A stretch of 64,000 nucleotides of DNA from Larimichthys crocea (Eukaryota > Chordata > Actinopteri > Sciaenidae). The translations under genes and the position numbers were made by a program. The notes beneath the pieces were generated by a model. The model was not told the DNA's origin. It was given only the letters and a program-made list of their open reading frames with translations, and searched no databases. Shown here piece after piece: positions 49,553-60,479 of this stretch. The stretch covers positions 6,119,291-6,183,290 of the forward strand of contig NC_040021.1 of the NCBI RefSeq assembly GCF_000972845.2. The letters are read 5' to 3'. How positions within the stretch are numbered: the first letter of the stretch is position 1; every line of letters starts with the position of its first letter.

Positions 49553-52500
49553 AGAATTTCTAAGAGTTCACTATTCACTTTTCTTGAAACAACTCCTGTT
49601 TCTTTAGCTGTTAAATGTTCATTAGTTACGCAGTGGGTATTTCTTACTGGAAATGGCTGCATGCTACCTGGAAACAATGTTACTAATTTAGTAATATAAA
49701 TGTGTAAAACCAAAGTAATGAGATGACAAAGGCTATACTGCTAGATCTGTAATATAAAAACATAGATTAGTGCAGCTTTTAGTCTTTAAAAGGATTAGCT
49801 ATATGTTTAATTTTAAAATAATACTAGATGACATATTGAACTTACAGGCAATTGCTGGAATTTTACTGTGATCTTCCAATCATGGCTCACTCAACTCAAG
49901 CTAGACGTCCACATTTTTGTGCCTTTTCTGAAAATCACTCATTCTGAAGCTCTATGTCTGTCTCAGCTTTCACGTGTCACCTTTGACCCGGCAGACAAGA
50001 TAAAAATGAAAGAGAGTCTGTTGGATAACGCAGCAAATCAACAAAATCCCTCAAGGACGGGCGGAGATCGCTCTCCAAAAAAGAAAAAAAAAAAAGCCAA
50101 ATTCTCCTCAGACAAAAACACTTTTGAGTGTGAGAGTGAAAACAACTGGTGAAAAAAAAGAGCTTAGCTTTGTCAGTCTGGCTGCATATGATAGAGGTTA
50201 TCCACCGTTCCACCCACAGCAATAATTACCATCAATAAGAAATTGATGAATAGACTCCAGATGTTGAATTAAACATTCCCAGCCTTCCTTTTGTGTTTGA
50301 ATCTCATGCAGGATTTGCCGTTTTGAAACCTCTCGTTGTCATCCTCATTCACCGTCTCCTCCCCACAGAGACCCCGGTGCTCCTGCTTAGTCATAACAGA
50401 AGATCGGATGATGCTGCATGAATTAGACCGATAACACATGGAGTCTGAAATCTTTCCTGAAATTAGATGCCGCGGCGAAATCAACTCATCGTTCCGTCAC
50501 TGCCTGAGCAGTCTCAGTGAGCATCTTTCTAGGCCTGTCGTTTATTTACTGTCACGGTGTGTCACTTTCTGTGTGATTGTCTATGACAACTGAGTCCTTG
50601 TGAGAATTGTCTGTTGAACAATAGGCATCTCAGGATATCATTGTTTAACACCATCGGGCTGTCAGTTGCAATGTCCTAAGCTGTCATGAGAACAAACACA
50701 TTGGGTTTGTGGATTGTCGCACAGATTGAATTAAGTAGCTCAACACGAAACAGGCACAGTGTTGTGACTTTCAGCTTGATCTCAAGTCAAAATGAGTTAA
50801 AGCATCGGTGCCCAACCTGAGGGTTGGGCTCATCATCATGGGATCTCAAATTTAATCTGAGGGGGTTTTATTGTAAAATACAGAATCATTTTACAAGTTC
50901 AGGCCTCCAGAAATGGTTTAAATGAACCAGTCTGAGAGGGAAACAACATTTTTTTGGTTGAGCTGCTCACAACTCGTACATACTGTACCCTGTAGGTGTT
51001 GGTTTGTAAAGTTTCTAATACATGGTGGTCTTTAAAGCAGCATGATGTAACTTTTTCAAAATAAAATATTATTTTGATGCTACACTGACTTGTAATCGGG
51101 TGGATGGATGGTGCCTCTCACTCCCATTCTGCACTCCATTCGCCTGTTGTCACACAATCTACTTACATAACAATTTCTGTTCCCTTAGAGTTTCCCGATG
51201 GACAGTAAAGTAAACTGCTGTGAACTGTAATGTTAGCTGCTGTCAGCTAAGTTTGATAGCCAGGCTACTGAGACTGTGAGCTCAGAGCACCGGGAAAGTG
51301 TTTGTACTGCAGACAAACCACAAAGAAGAAGATGTTTTTAGGAAAGGGCGCTGCAAAAATGCAAATGAAGAGTGGGGGAATGGGCACCAGAACCCAAGAT
51401 GGGCAAGTGGGCAATGTAACCGGTGTTTAGCAGAGGTGAAGAGGCTGAAGAGGACGACAGAAAGGCATAACAAATACGCGTGCAGCTGTCCATATTTAGT
51501 GGTGTTACACTCTGAAACTTTTAAATGTCCAAAGCTGTGATATGAATTAAAATGAAGAAAAGCAGCAGATCTTTAAAACTGAGAAGCTGGAAGCAAGTAA
51601 TGTTTGACATTTTTGCTTTAATAAAGAAATGAAGTGATTTATCACTCAAGCTTTCCCAAAAACATCACGGTCCCAGACTTACATTTACAGTCGGCCATGA
51701 ATAAAATATGGCTCCTTACAGTGAGCACTTGATGGATCTTCTTTGCTGATTCATTCATCTGCAGCACCGATCTAGACAGTATATGTACACTTAAATTACT
51801 CCAAACCACCAGAGTGAAATTCACTAAGACTGAAATGTGGCTTGTTTGTATTTAGCATCCTGTCGATAAGGACAGAACCATCGTTGTGAGACGTGAAAAC
51901 CTGCTTTGCGATCTTGACTGGAAATAGATGTTTACTTAAAACAGTTGCCGAAGGTTAGCAAAATACTTTCCATGAGCTGCAAAGAGAGGGGCCTGTGCAT
52001 CTGACTGGGAATGCGACTCAGTCTGCGAGAGTGGATTTACCTGCCCGACATTCGGCCCGTGGAGGACAGACTTGATAGTGTATGAATGAGGTTACAGCTG
52101 AATAACATCTTACAGACATCTCTCTCTGGTCTTAGATGCTTTTGAATAACGAGGCAGTCATATAAGTACATTAATTAACTCAAGGCAACAAGGACAATTT
52201 GTTTATTCAAATGATTTCAGTGAAATGAAAACCTGCATAAATGACTAAATCTGCCTTCTTACCTGAGATAGTATGAATGACAACATACAGTCCATTATGT
52301 ATTCTTCTTTTAGGGCAGTACATTCTTGTCGAACATTGTCAACCTCAGCATGAACTTTGCTTTATTACTCACAAGCCGACTAACAACAGAAAGGAGTAGC
52401 CCTCCAGCAACGAGTATTTATTTACAACAGTAATCTGAAAATAATGAATACTTTCCAGCAAATCAGAATCAAGTCCTGTCCATGGTGTACATGGTAAAAT

Positions 52501-53010
52501 CTTCCATGTGCTCCAGGGAAATTAAGACTTAATGCCAACACTAAATGATACAGTGCATACATTGTTTTTACGTTTTTTATTACAAAAATGTCTGGTTAAT
52601 CCCAGCCACCATCATTCAACATAGGGTAAGAGTATCAGGGAGACACGTGAATGATTCTGGCATCTTTCCATGTCACTTTAAAAAAGACCTTAGCATGTAA
52701 ACAACAGGGATTAGCCACTAAAAGAGGCAAAGAGCTATGAGTGCTTGAGCAGAACTAGTTTAAATGTATAGCAATAATGAGATCATCATCTTTTGGTCAG
52801 TAGATGGCATAATTATGTCTTGTTGTATTGGTTTGCGCTCTTATGGACACAATGCATAAAAATAGAAATTCTAATAGTTGTGTTTTTGTTGCTGTTGTTG
52901 TTAGATGAAACAATCAATCTTTTGACCAATTTTAAAAGCACTACTGTGCTGTTGAAAAGGTTTAAACCTGAGGGACCATAAAGTGATACAGACAGTCACT
53001 GTAATAGCCG
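49553..53010. other. Non-coding, nothing strongly identified
   Basis: An 8-bp perfect stem GCCCAACC/GGTTGGGC lies at 50810-50829 and may be the edge of a decayed hAT-like element. 51040-51150 (CATGATGTAACTTTTTCA, then GGATGGATGG) resembles another dispersed repeat but could not be bounded. The plus frame 49868-50152 ends in a lysine run produced by an A tract. Confidence 0.4.
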
Positions 53011-53533
53011 TTTTCAACCAAAAAGTGCCAGGAACACCATTTAAGAACTAAACTTAGGACGTAAACCAGGTACTAAAAGTCTCTTTGTGCTTTCATCACA
53101 TCTGAAAGACCGAAAACTGTTAATTTTTCACTAGACAATCTGCTGTTTATTGATCAATAATCCCACACTGGGGAAATTCACTTGTGGCAGCTCGTATACA
53201 CAGGGCAGATAATAAATTACTCATAAATAAGAAATATATAGAAAAAGGTCAGGCTGGTGTTAAAGAGTCTGGCAGCTGTTGGAATGAAGGACCTGGTGTA
53301 AGTATCAGTCTGTTGCTGAAAGATACTGGTGGAAACTGCTCGCCTATGTCTGAATGAAGCTGTGCACCAGTTGTAGCAGCCTGTGAGTTGACTAATCAAC
53401 TATGTTTAGCACTGCAAACTCCTGATGGGGCCCTCGGAAAGATGCTCTGCAACTTTTACCTGCATTTGAATGAACTGCAGTCTAAATTTACTTCCTTAGA
53501 GTTCCTAAAATGGTTCCTGGTCCCCTTGAAAAG
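53011..53533. mobile_element. Inverted-repeat DNA element carrying a nested LINE
   Basis: The left arm (53011-53050; TTTTCAACC, CCAGGAACACCATTTAAGAAC) and right arm (53497-53533; reverse complement TTTTCAAGGGGACCAGGAAC and CATTTTAGGAACT) are imperfect inverted repeats 35-40 bp long. The LINE fragment 53147-53397 lies between them, so the DNA element came first and the LINE inserted later. Without the LINE the element would be about 270 bp. No transposase. Confidence 0.55.
53147..53397 (-). pseudogene. LINE 3' end fossil (CR1/L2/Rex1 type)
   Basis: The minus strand reads RSFIPTAARLFNTSLTF, the same C-terminal motif found at 9206-9705 (RSFIPTAVRFFNTSMTF), followed by a 3' UTR ending AATTTCCCCAGTGTGGGAT. 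The nucleotide similarity is clear over GCTGTTGGAATGAAGGACCT and the adjacent bases of both copies. Upstream of the motif only a short, unrecognisable stretch remains. 5'-truncated insertion, typical of target-primed reverse transcription. Confidence 0.8.
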
Positions 53534-53621
53534 TTTCTGTCGTGGAAAAAGGCTCCAAGTGTGAGTTCAGGGAGGCCAAGTCAAATTGTTTTAAGAGTTT
53601 TATTCTTTTCCTCTGTTGCAG

Positions 53622-53637
53622 GCTGCTTTACTAAACA
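53622..53637 (+). other. Candidate 16-nt microexon (speculative)
   Basis: A strong pyrimidine tract and acceptor (TTCTTTTCCTCTGTTGCAG) is followed after 16 bases by a consensus donor, ACAGTGAGTG. No second donor-quality site was seen close by. Microexons are known in vertebrate nervous-system genes, but pairs of sites like this also occur by chance. Confidence 0.12.
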
Positions 53638-54544
53638 GTGAGTGGGATGGAAAGCTGGAATAAGACAGAGAGAAGGTAGAGAGAGTCAAGAAACAACAGT
53701 TTCTTTTTCATCAGAGAGCTGTCGTTAGCCTCAGCCAGCAAAGTATGTTTGACTTTACACAAAGTATATCTCTGCAGCTGATAAATCAATTATGTTCTTT
53801 CACACTCTTGTTACGATACATCGCCGCTGTTACCCGCTCCAGGTACAGTGAGTGTGCAGTTTTTCTGTTGCAGCTCACCAAACTAAACACAACCTCCCTG
53901 TATTCTGGTTTCTTTGGCTTCGCTACATCAACTCGGCGCCCACATCCAGCAGCAGTTCCTGTGCGCTCTGCCAGGAGTCAACAGCCAGAGACATGTATTC
54001 GTACGTACTGTAGGTCCAGACCTCCGGCTTGGGCCTGAAAACCCCTCTGTGTCAGGGTCTAGCTTCTTCAAATTTCAAAACGTACCCCCCGCCAGAACTG
54101 TATCCGAACCTCTCTGTGGAGCCATAAAGCCTGAGTCCGAGATGTTACCTGTGGGAGGTCTTCCTGGGTGTTGGATCAGCACTGGGAAAGCAATAGACAA
54201 ATTGAATTTCCATATGGATATGTGAGGTTTGACCTGCTTCCTGTGAGTGGTCTCACAGAAGTTCTCATTCACTTTCACTGTTTTTTAACTCCACACGAGG
54301 CTGAGCTGTGGTAAACAAGTCTGCCGGTACAAACAGATCCATTCAACAAGACATATTACTCCTCCTGCCTCCTCCTGTTATCATCCCCTGACACTTAAAA
54401 CAAATTGGCTCACGCACACTCATCTGAAAGCACTTTCCTTGCATTTTTATTGGCTGATATGTGGTCTGTTATGTTTAGTTTGCAGTCTTCTGCCATATTT
54501 TCTCTCATCCTTTCTCTCTTCATTTCCTGACACCCGTAGAGGTC

Positions 54545-54564
54545 TTTTTTTTTTTTTTTTTTTT
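54545..54564 (+). repeat. Poly-T tract (20 T)
   Basis: Uninterrupted T20. A poly-A of this length on the minus strand could be a retroposition scar, but no element was recognised next to it. Confidence 0.9.
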
Positions 54565-54791
54565 ACAAGGATAGCAGTCATTTTTTTGGCTGCTGTTTTA
54601 TATTTATTCCTTGCCACTGTGAATGCAGCGGCCAGTTTCACAGATAACTGATGTGGTCTGTATTTGCAGCTGGGGCATGCTGAAGCTATTGACTTGAGTA
54701 GTTTTCCTGTCAGGAAAATCGATAAAAGATGATAATGCTATGACGCTGAGCGACGCGACCATTTGATCCTGTGGCCTCAGAGGGAACAAGT

Positions 54792-54828
54792 CACATGTTG
54801 TGACACGTTTAATGTGTCACAACATGTG
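54792..54828. repeat. Perfect 15-bp inverted repeat, 7-base loop
   Basis: CACATGTTGTGACAC at 54792-54806 and its exact reverse complement GTGTCACAACATGTG at 54814-54828, separated by GTTTAAT. The bases directly outside do not pair. Confidence 0.95.
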
Positions 54829-55199
54829 TGCTTTCCTCTTTATGAATAATGAAACTCAATCCAGTTGATTTGCAGGATTAAAACAAAAACGCCATACCAT
54901 GCCGCACACCATATGTATGAATGAATGTCTGCTCCATGCCAGAGAATGAGTTTTACTCATCTTTATAAATTATAGTCAACATTCTGGTCCAAGCATTACT
55001 GTATAAACCGCATCATTAGCACTCTGACCACAGCGGTTATAAATGAGTCCTTGAAACATGCTACTATCTAAGGCCTTTGTTGCACAGTTTTAACCCTCTA
55101 GACACCAGTCGTTCACTGAGACACACAATCAGCCGTCAGCTCTATTCAAAAACAGAAAGAAATTGACAATCACAAGTTGTTTTCATCCTCTTTCTTCAG

Positions 55200-55272
55200 C
55201 AAACTGCCCCCAGGAAAACAGCCTTCATCTCGCCAGTGAGAGTCGTGTCTTTGGCAGCTTGGATGAGAAAAG
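55200..55272 (+). CDS. Candidate internal exon, product unknown
   Basis: A clear acceptor (TTTTCATCCTCTTTCTTCAG) precedes 55200. The frame AAC TGC CCC CAG reads NCPQENSLHLASESRVFGS and then LDEK, and a possible weak donor (AAAAGGTTTTT) follows 55272. The same frame stays open to a TGA at 55349-55351, so a terminal exon is an alternative. Composition is protein-like, but I do not recognise the family and the donor is poor. Confidence 0.2.
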
Positions 55273-55387
55273 GTTTTTGAATTTATGTGGAAAAGTCGGC
55301 ACAATCCGGTCAATCCCCACTCTACAACTGTCAGCCAAGCATGCAAGATGAGGTTGAATCTAAGTTTACATTAACATACATAGTTTT

Positions 55388-55492
55388 GTAGTCAAGACCT
55401 AAACCAAGACCAGTTCAAGACCAAGACTTTGAGGGGTTGAGACCAAGTCAAGACCAAGGCAGAGAGAGAATGAATCAAGACCAAGACCAGAC
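55388..55492 (+). repeat. Degenerate (GACCAA) minisatellite
   Basis: Repeated ACCAAGACC and TCAAGACCAAG words over about 100 bp, broken by a GGCAGAGAGAGAATG insert. Similar GACCAA arrays are frequent in fish genomes. Confidence 0.7.
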
Positions 55493-57175
55493 AGTATATA
55501 TAATGGTCTACTGATGTCACTATTTTGCTGCTTAGACTGCAAGCCAGACACAGATGGGTACATAAAATAAACAAATATTCCGAATTTAATACCTGAACTT
55601 CACCTGGATAGCATCACGTCAGGTTTCGTTTCTCCAAACGTTTAATTTGACTCGACTTCTCTGCTCCAGGTTGCTGCCTCAGCCTCAAACCAGTTCTTAT
55701 TGAAGATGTAAATATTTATAAATGGCTTACAACTGTTGGGTACTGTTGTTTATTTGCTAACATAACTCAGTAGCAGTAGTACACATAGTGCATTTGTTGG
55801 GAAGTCTTTAAGTCCATCAGCTATACTCGCCATTCTTGATGGTCACGAGGGAACTGGAGCCAAACCCAGCTGACGGATTAATGATGACTTGATGTCTGTG
55901 AGTATCTACAGCACGGTAGTGTGCGTGGAAGTCAAAATAAACTTTAGCTCCCATGTTCAAGGTAATTAATAACATGTCACCTAGTTTAACGATGTGGTTT
56001 ATTGATGTATTTTTAATAGTTTTTAGACAATGAAGGTCTGTGGAAGTGGGATTACACAAGGCTTTGGATACAGGCAATGGGATCACTTTATTGTTGGATT
56101 TGGTCTTTTCATGGGATTTGTTGACAACAATGGAGTATGGAAATTGCCTTTACTGATTTTCAATCACTATCCTTTTTCCACGAAGTAACTTTAGCCCCAA
56201 ATGAATAATTCAGTGTTTGAATTCCCACAATTCGGAAGACTGAACTGACAAATGTTGCCTGGAGAAATGGAGATATTCTCAGTTTCCTCCACATTTCAGT
56301 TGCACATTTATCATTCTAATTTCCTCCCAGCCCATTTGATCTGGAATATCTCCATCTTTTCTGAAAGTGAAGCATCAAAACAGTAGATTCAAAATATTGG
56401 ACAGAGCTTTCTGTTACGACCAGCGGGTTACAAGGTTTTGTTCCAAAACAGAAAAAAACTGGGCTGGACTGGAAAAAAAAAGAAGCCAGAAATCATCTTG
56501 ACCTGATAGAGTACTTGTTGAGTCATTTATACTGATCAACAACCCTATTAACCATCCACAGGACTATTATAGCCGTTATGAGTTATGAGGCCATAAAACC
56601 TATTCTCCCTCAAATAATCTATAATCGAATCGAATCGGTATCATCACACACAGTTTATGACTGTTCAAAATGATCTATATTTATTAAATAGCTGTTTGAA
56701 ATGATGAAAGGTACGTGTGCGTGTGTGTTCAAAATATTTTATTGTGACTTCTATTCTGTTAATCTACGACGTGAAGAAGATTTACAGCTGCGAGAGAAAC
56801 AATTGAAAGTGACTTCATGGGAGTTGGACTTTTCCAGATGCAATAAATCATAATCATCGCATACTTCGTTTTGAAGCTCCTCTGATGAAGATAGATTAAT
56901 CTCTAAAGGACAATTCTGGGAGGAGAGGCAGATTATTCTTCTCCAGTGATGAATGACTTTTTGACAGGCGGGCAGAGTCTTCGCCCGGCCAGCAGACCAT
57001 TATCCCTTTTTTTTGTCTGAGAGACAGACTTTGAGTCACCTCACCATGAAAACAAGCCTTGAGACACTTGGTAGTCAGTTGATACAGCAAGTAAGAATGT
57101 GTTGGGCCACTCTGAGAGACAAAAAACAAGTAAAGGTTGTAGAAAACAAATAAAGCCTGGTTGTAAACTATGGCG
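55493..57175. other. Non-coding, nothing identified
   Basis: Only short open frames. AATCGAATCGAATCGG near 56620 is a brief simple repeat. No exon or mobile-element signature seen. Confidence 0.45.
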
Positions 57176-57232
57176 ATCTATGCCAAACAAGACCTTCTAT
57201 GCCAAACAAAACCATCTATGCCAAGGACGACC
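57176..57232 (+). repeat. Three degenerate 19-bp tandem units
   Basis: ATCTATGCCAAACAAGACC, TTCTATGCCAAACAAAACC and ATCTATGCCAAGGACGACC follow one another without spacers. The third unit is the most diverged. Confidence 0.85.
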
Positions 57233-57714
57233 GGCTGGCTGGCTAGATCATCAACTTTTAGTTAGTTTAGTTATTGAGCAAATTGCTGAATTTCATTAGC
57301 CCTTAGTTACTTACTTCAGTTTACTTAATACTAGTGTTTGGCCAGCTAAAACAACAACGTTAGCTCCGTTAGCTGCTATCTCTTTTCATTGTTTTCAACT
57401 CTTCGGAAGGAGTCAGAAAAATGCACTTGATGGCCTCATACATGATATCATACGCAAAGCCTGGAGCTAATGTCTGCATGTCCCTGGAAAAAAGTCTGCA
57501 GACTTGATTATTAATACAGAAGACAAGGGAATAAAGAAAAAGCATTGTTCTTATATTTGGGTGTAGAGCGAGTTACTTTTATTACTACAAAATACTTTCA
57601 CTTTTGTTTCGTTCTAACATTTTTGCTTTACAGTATTGTTCATGTTTTTAAACAGTTAGTGAGTAACTAAGTTAGTTCTGGAGAATTAAGAGTGTGGGCA
57701 CTTTCGTTGACAGA

Positions 57715-57860
57715 TACATGCCCACCAGTGGCTTGTTTGAGCAACCAGCCTCACTTCTTTTGACATTTTTTGCACTAACCAAGATGGCATAGGTCAGAGC
57801 CACCACACCTGTGGGTCATGGGGACTATGACATCCATTTTTATTTACAGTCTATGTAATT
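57715..57860 (-). repeat. Family A repeat, truncated and inverted
   Basis: CCAGTGGCTTGTTTGAGC, CAGAGCCACCACACCTGTG, CTATGACATCCATTTTTA and TTTACAGTCTATG match the two ends of the 45155-45512 copy, with the middle lost. Confidence 0.55.
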
Positions 57861-59636
57861 TACTGATAGGTCAATAAGTTTAAAGCTGTTGGTGAAATTT
57901 AATCTCTGCTGGTCCATGGCAAACAGCTTTAAACAGTCTGTCGCATCTACTTTTTGATTTTAAACAGGTCAAGAACTGATTGAATAGAGAAAGCAGGTTT
58001 GTCTGGGTTTCTGGCGTGTAAACTTCCCTAAATCTAAACAAAAAATAGACACAACCCTTTCAAACTTTTCGGATGCCCAGTCCTAATTTTCCTACAGCTC
58101 ACAGCACTTCCACATGCGTTGAAATCCAGAGCTTAACAGGCCTGCTGGGCCTGGTTATGGTTGGTTACGTTATGATTGGACAATCACTGCTTGGAGGAGG
58201 ATTTTCAGCAAGCGGTCAATTCACCATATAAACTGACCAAGTGTTGTCAATCACTGAGCAGCACCTGGGCCCGAATATACAGTAACTGCCCCTGTGTCCT
58301 GCAATGAGGGGAATACAGGTCCACTGTGGCGGGATGTTGACCCCGGTCTCCTCCACCTACTTCCCCTGATGGACAGTATGGCTCCTCTGCAGGTGTGCAT
58401 GAGCCTCATAAAGAGATGTCTGTGTGCGTCATGTTTGCCCTCTGCCCGTTTCATCATTATGGTATCGGAATAAGAAAAAAAGCGCTGTGGGGGGAAAAGC
58501 GACCAGCCTTCTAGGTTTACCAATTTATGGAGCAGCTTTCATGAGTGAGGGGGCCCCCGCTGCAGTTCCTGTTGAACACACGGTTGTCTGTTTGCGAAGG
58601 GAGCGCTCGCGGTTTGCCCGTGTTGGCTTGTTGCCCCATGTCCATGCACTCCCCCCCCTTTACAACCCCTTATACATACCACTAACTGCGCATTCACTCT
58701 TTTTTTGTCTCTCATGCCTCCCCACAGCCCTACAATCCCTTTAATTCTCCCTCATTCCCAATCTTTCGTCTGCCTTCACCCTCGCCTCACATGTTTTTAC
58801 ACAGAGGGAAAATAAACCACCATATACCAACGCCCAGCACTCAAATCTCCTCCAGTTAGAGTGCGATTCAGGGCATTAGGGATGAAGAGGAGAGGGGAGG
58901 AAGAGTGCACGGCAGCTGACATGCAATTGTAAACTTAGCTGCCTTGGAAATGTTTACCTGGACATCCACTGTCATACTTTCCTTGGGTGTTGCTGTTTCT
59001 CTCTCCTCGTCCACAGAATGGTGCCTTTGTGAGCAAGAGTTCAGCACTTTCCTGGCCCCTCGGTTAGTCTTTCTAGCAAATGCTTCATCATATCCCGGCA
59101 CGAGAGGAATGGTCCTTACCTGGGCCCCTAAAAGTCCATGTGACAATCATCACCCCTGTACTTATTTGTCTAAACCCTTAGGAAATGTGTTTTTAAATCA
59201 TGCTAATCCACTCCTTCCTTACCTGATGTGTTTTTCATGTGTAAAATTAAGAGGAAGTGCATTTCGGTTGCATTTACCTGCCCGGGCCACTCAGTGTTCA
59301 TTTGCTTTGGCACCCACTGAGCTGGGTGTTTCTTTATACAGGACCGGCTTTCGTGCATTAGATAATGAAATGAAGGAGTGAAAGTATATTCAGAAATGGA
59401 AAAAGAATTTATCATTGTTAAAATCATTTCCACACCAGATCCATTGAGTTGAAGTTACAAACTGTTCCAGAGGGGGTTTCGGTATTTTTGTCACAAGCCT
59501 TTGGCTGCACCGCTCTCTGTGGTTCACTTTGGACCCGTTCTCATCTCTGTTCTGCTTCCAGTTCTTGGAATGGCATTTCTAAATGTAAAACGTCAATGTA
59601 AATTTAGCAATGTTTTTGTTTTACGTGCATATTCAC
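57861..59636. other. Non-coding, slightly GC-rich patch
   Basis: 58260-58640 is GC-richer with opposing open frames (58251-58523 minus, 58424-58744 plus) and no recognised product. 59017-59062 is flanked by an acceptor (TCTCTCCTCGTCCACAG) and a weak donor (CGGTTAGT). The frame 58944-59381 plus starts with a hydrophobic stretch that only superficially resembles a signal peptide. Confidence 0.4.
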
Positions 59637-59767
59637 CATATAATCAAAACTGAAAAGGAAAATGCAGTTCTGCTTTGAGTTTCTAGCAAAGGTCATGCAG
59701 TATATGCAAAGATGCTCTGTTGGGGGTTTGTACTTTCGTGGTTTGCTGTTTGTTGCTTGGATATAGC
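59637..59767 (-). CDS. Candidate internal exon, product unknown
   Basis: On the minus strand a strong acceptor (CTTTTCCTGTTTTCTTTGCAG, at 59768 and up) is followed by 131 bases with one fully open frame and then a donor TATGGTGAAT at 59637. The reading begins YIQATNSKPRKYKPPTEHLC and continues IYCMTFARNSKQNC. The exon has two leading bases plus 43 codons. Base composition is AT-rich for a fish exon, and the C-x2-C pair has no correctly spaced histidines, so it is not a standard zinc finger. Could be chance. Confidence 0.22.
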
Positions 59768-60075
59768 CTGCAAAGAAAACAGGAAAAGCTGAGCTGCCAT
59801 CAAAGGACACGATTTTGAGGAACTTGAACATTTGCAGGGAGAATTGGGAACACTTGATATGGGTATACAGTGAGAACGTCCATTTGTATTTCTTCAAATA
59901 CCAGTAAATGTGTTTGACGTTTGACGTGTCACAAATGGGTAAAACTCTGGAGCCATGGATCTTAAACTGTGCCACAAGATTAACATGGAATCACCCTTTA
60001 AAGATGATGAACAACAAGTTGCCTTTACACATTCAGTAGGCACAGAGCAACATTAGCATTTGGAGTTTTCTGCCC

Positions 60076-60298
60076 ACTTTCTGGCTGCACTCCTATTAGC
60101 TCTGGTTTGGTCTCCACCAACTCCTGAGTGAAATATCTATTGGCTGCCAAATGCTCCACTACATTCACCAGCTCTAGTTGGTAGAGTACTTTGGGTTTAT
60201 TGCTTTAAAACTTGCTGCCTCATGAGGAGACGATGCTGATGTGAACCAAAACATTAAAGCTACAAGGCAGCTGAAAGCCACTAAAACGGGGTGATGAC
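60076..60298 (+). repeat. Dispersed teleost repeat fragment
   Basis: TTTGGTCTCCACCAACTCCTG, GAGTGAAATATCT, GCTGCCAAATGCTCCACTAC, TTCACCAGCTCTAGTTG and AAGCTACAAGGCAGCTGAAAG are blocks of a repeat I recall from many fish genomes, here with an internal deletion. Class unknown. Confidence 0.55.
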
Positions 60299-60479
60299 AC
60301 ACATTCATATTACATGCATGCAACTTCAAATCTGTGTCTATTTTTTATGTGAGTATGGCTTCTTTCATATTATTGTGATGGTTTGAGAAAATATTACGGT
60401 AGTTGCAGCTGCACTGTACTGAGTAACAGAGAGAAACATACAGTTACATAACACGAGACCCAACGTACAGGAGCCACCT

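Larger units (their letters stand above)
53638..55199. other. Non-coding with poly-T and a long perfect hairpin
   Basis: Contains T20 at 54545-54564 and the inverted repeat described at 54792-54828. Open frames 53745-54038 and 53914-54225 plus overlap in different frames without domains. Confidence 0.45.

Noticed and set aside
58944..59381. 145-codon frame starting with a signal-peptide-like stretch
   Set aside because: The hydrophobic stretch comes from a pyrimidine-rich tract that ends in an acceptor-like CAG. The rest of the frame shows no secreted-protein features.
59637..59767. C2H2 zinc finger in the candidate exon
   Set aside because: A C-x2-C pair is present, but the spacing to the following histidines is about twice the usual length.
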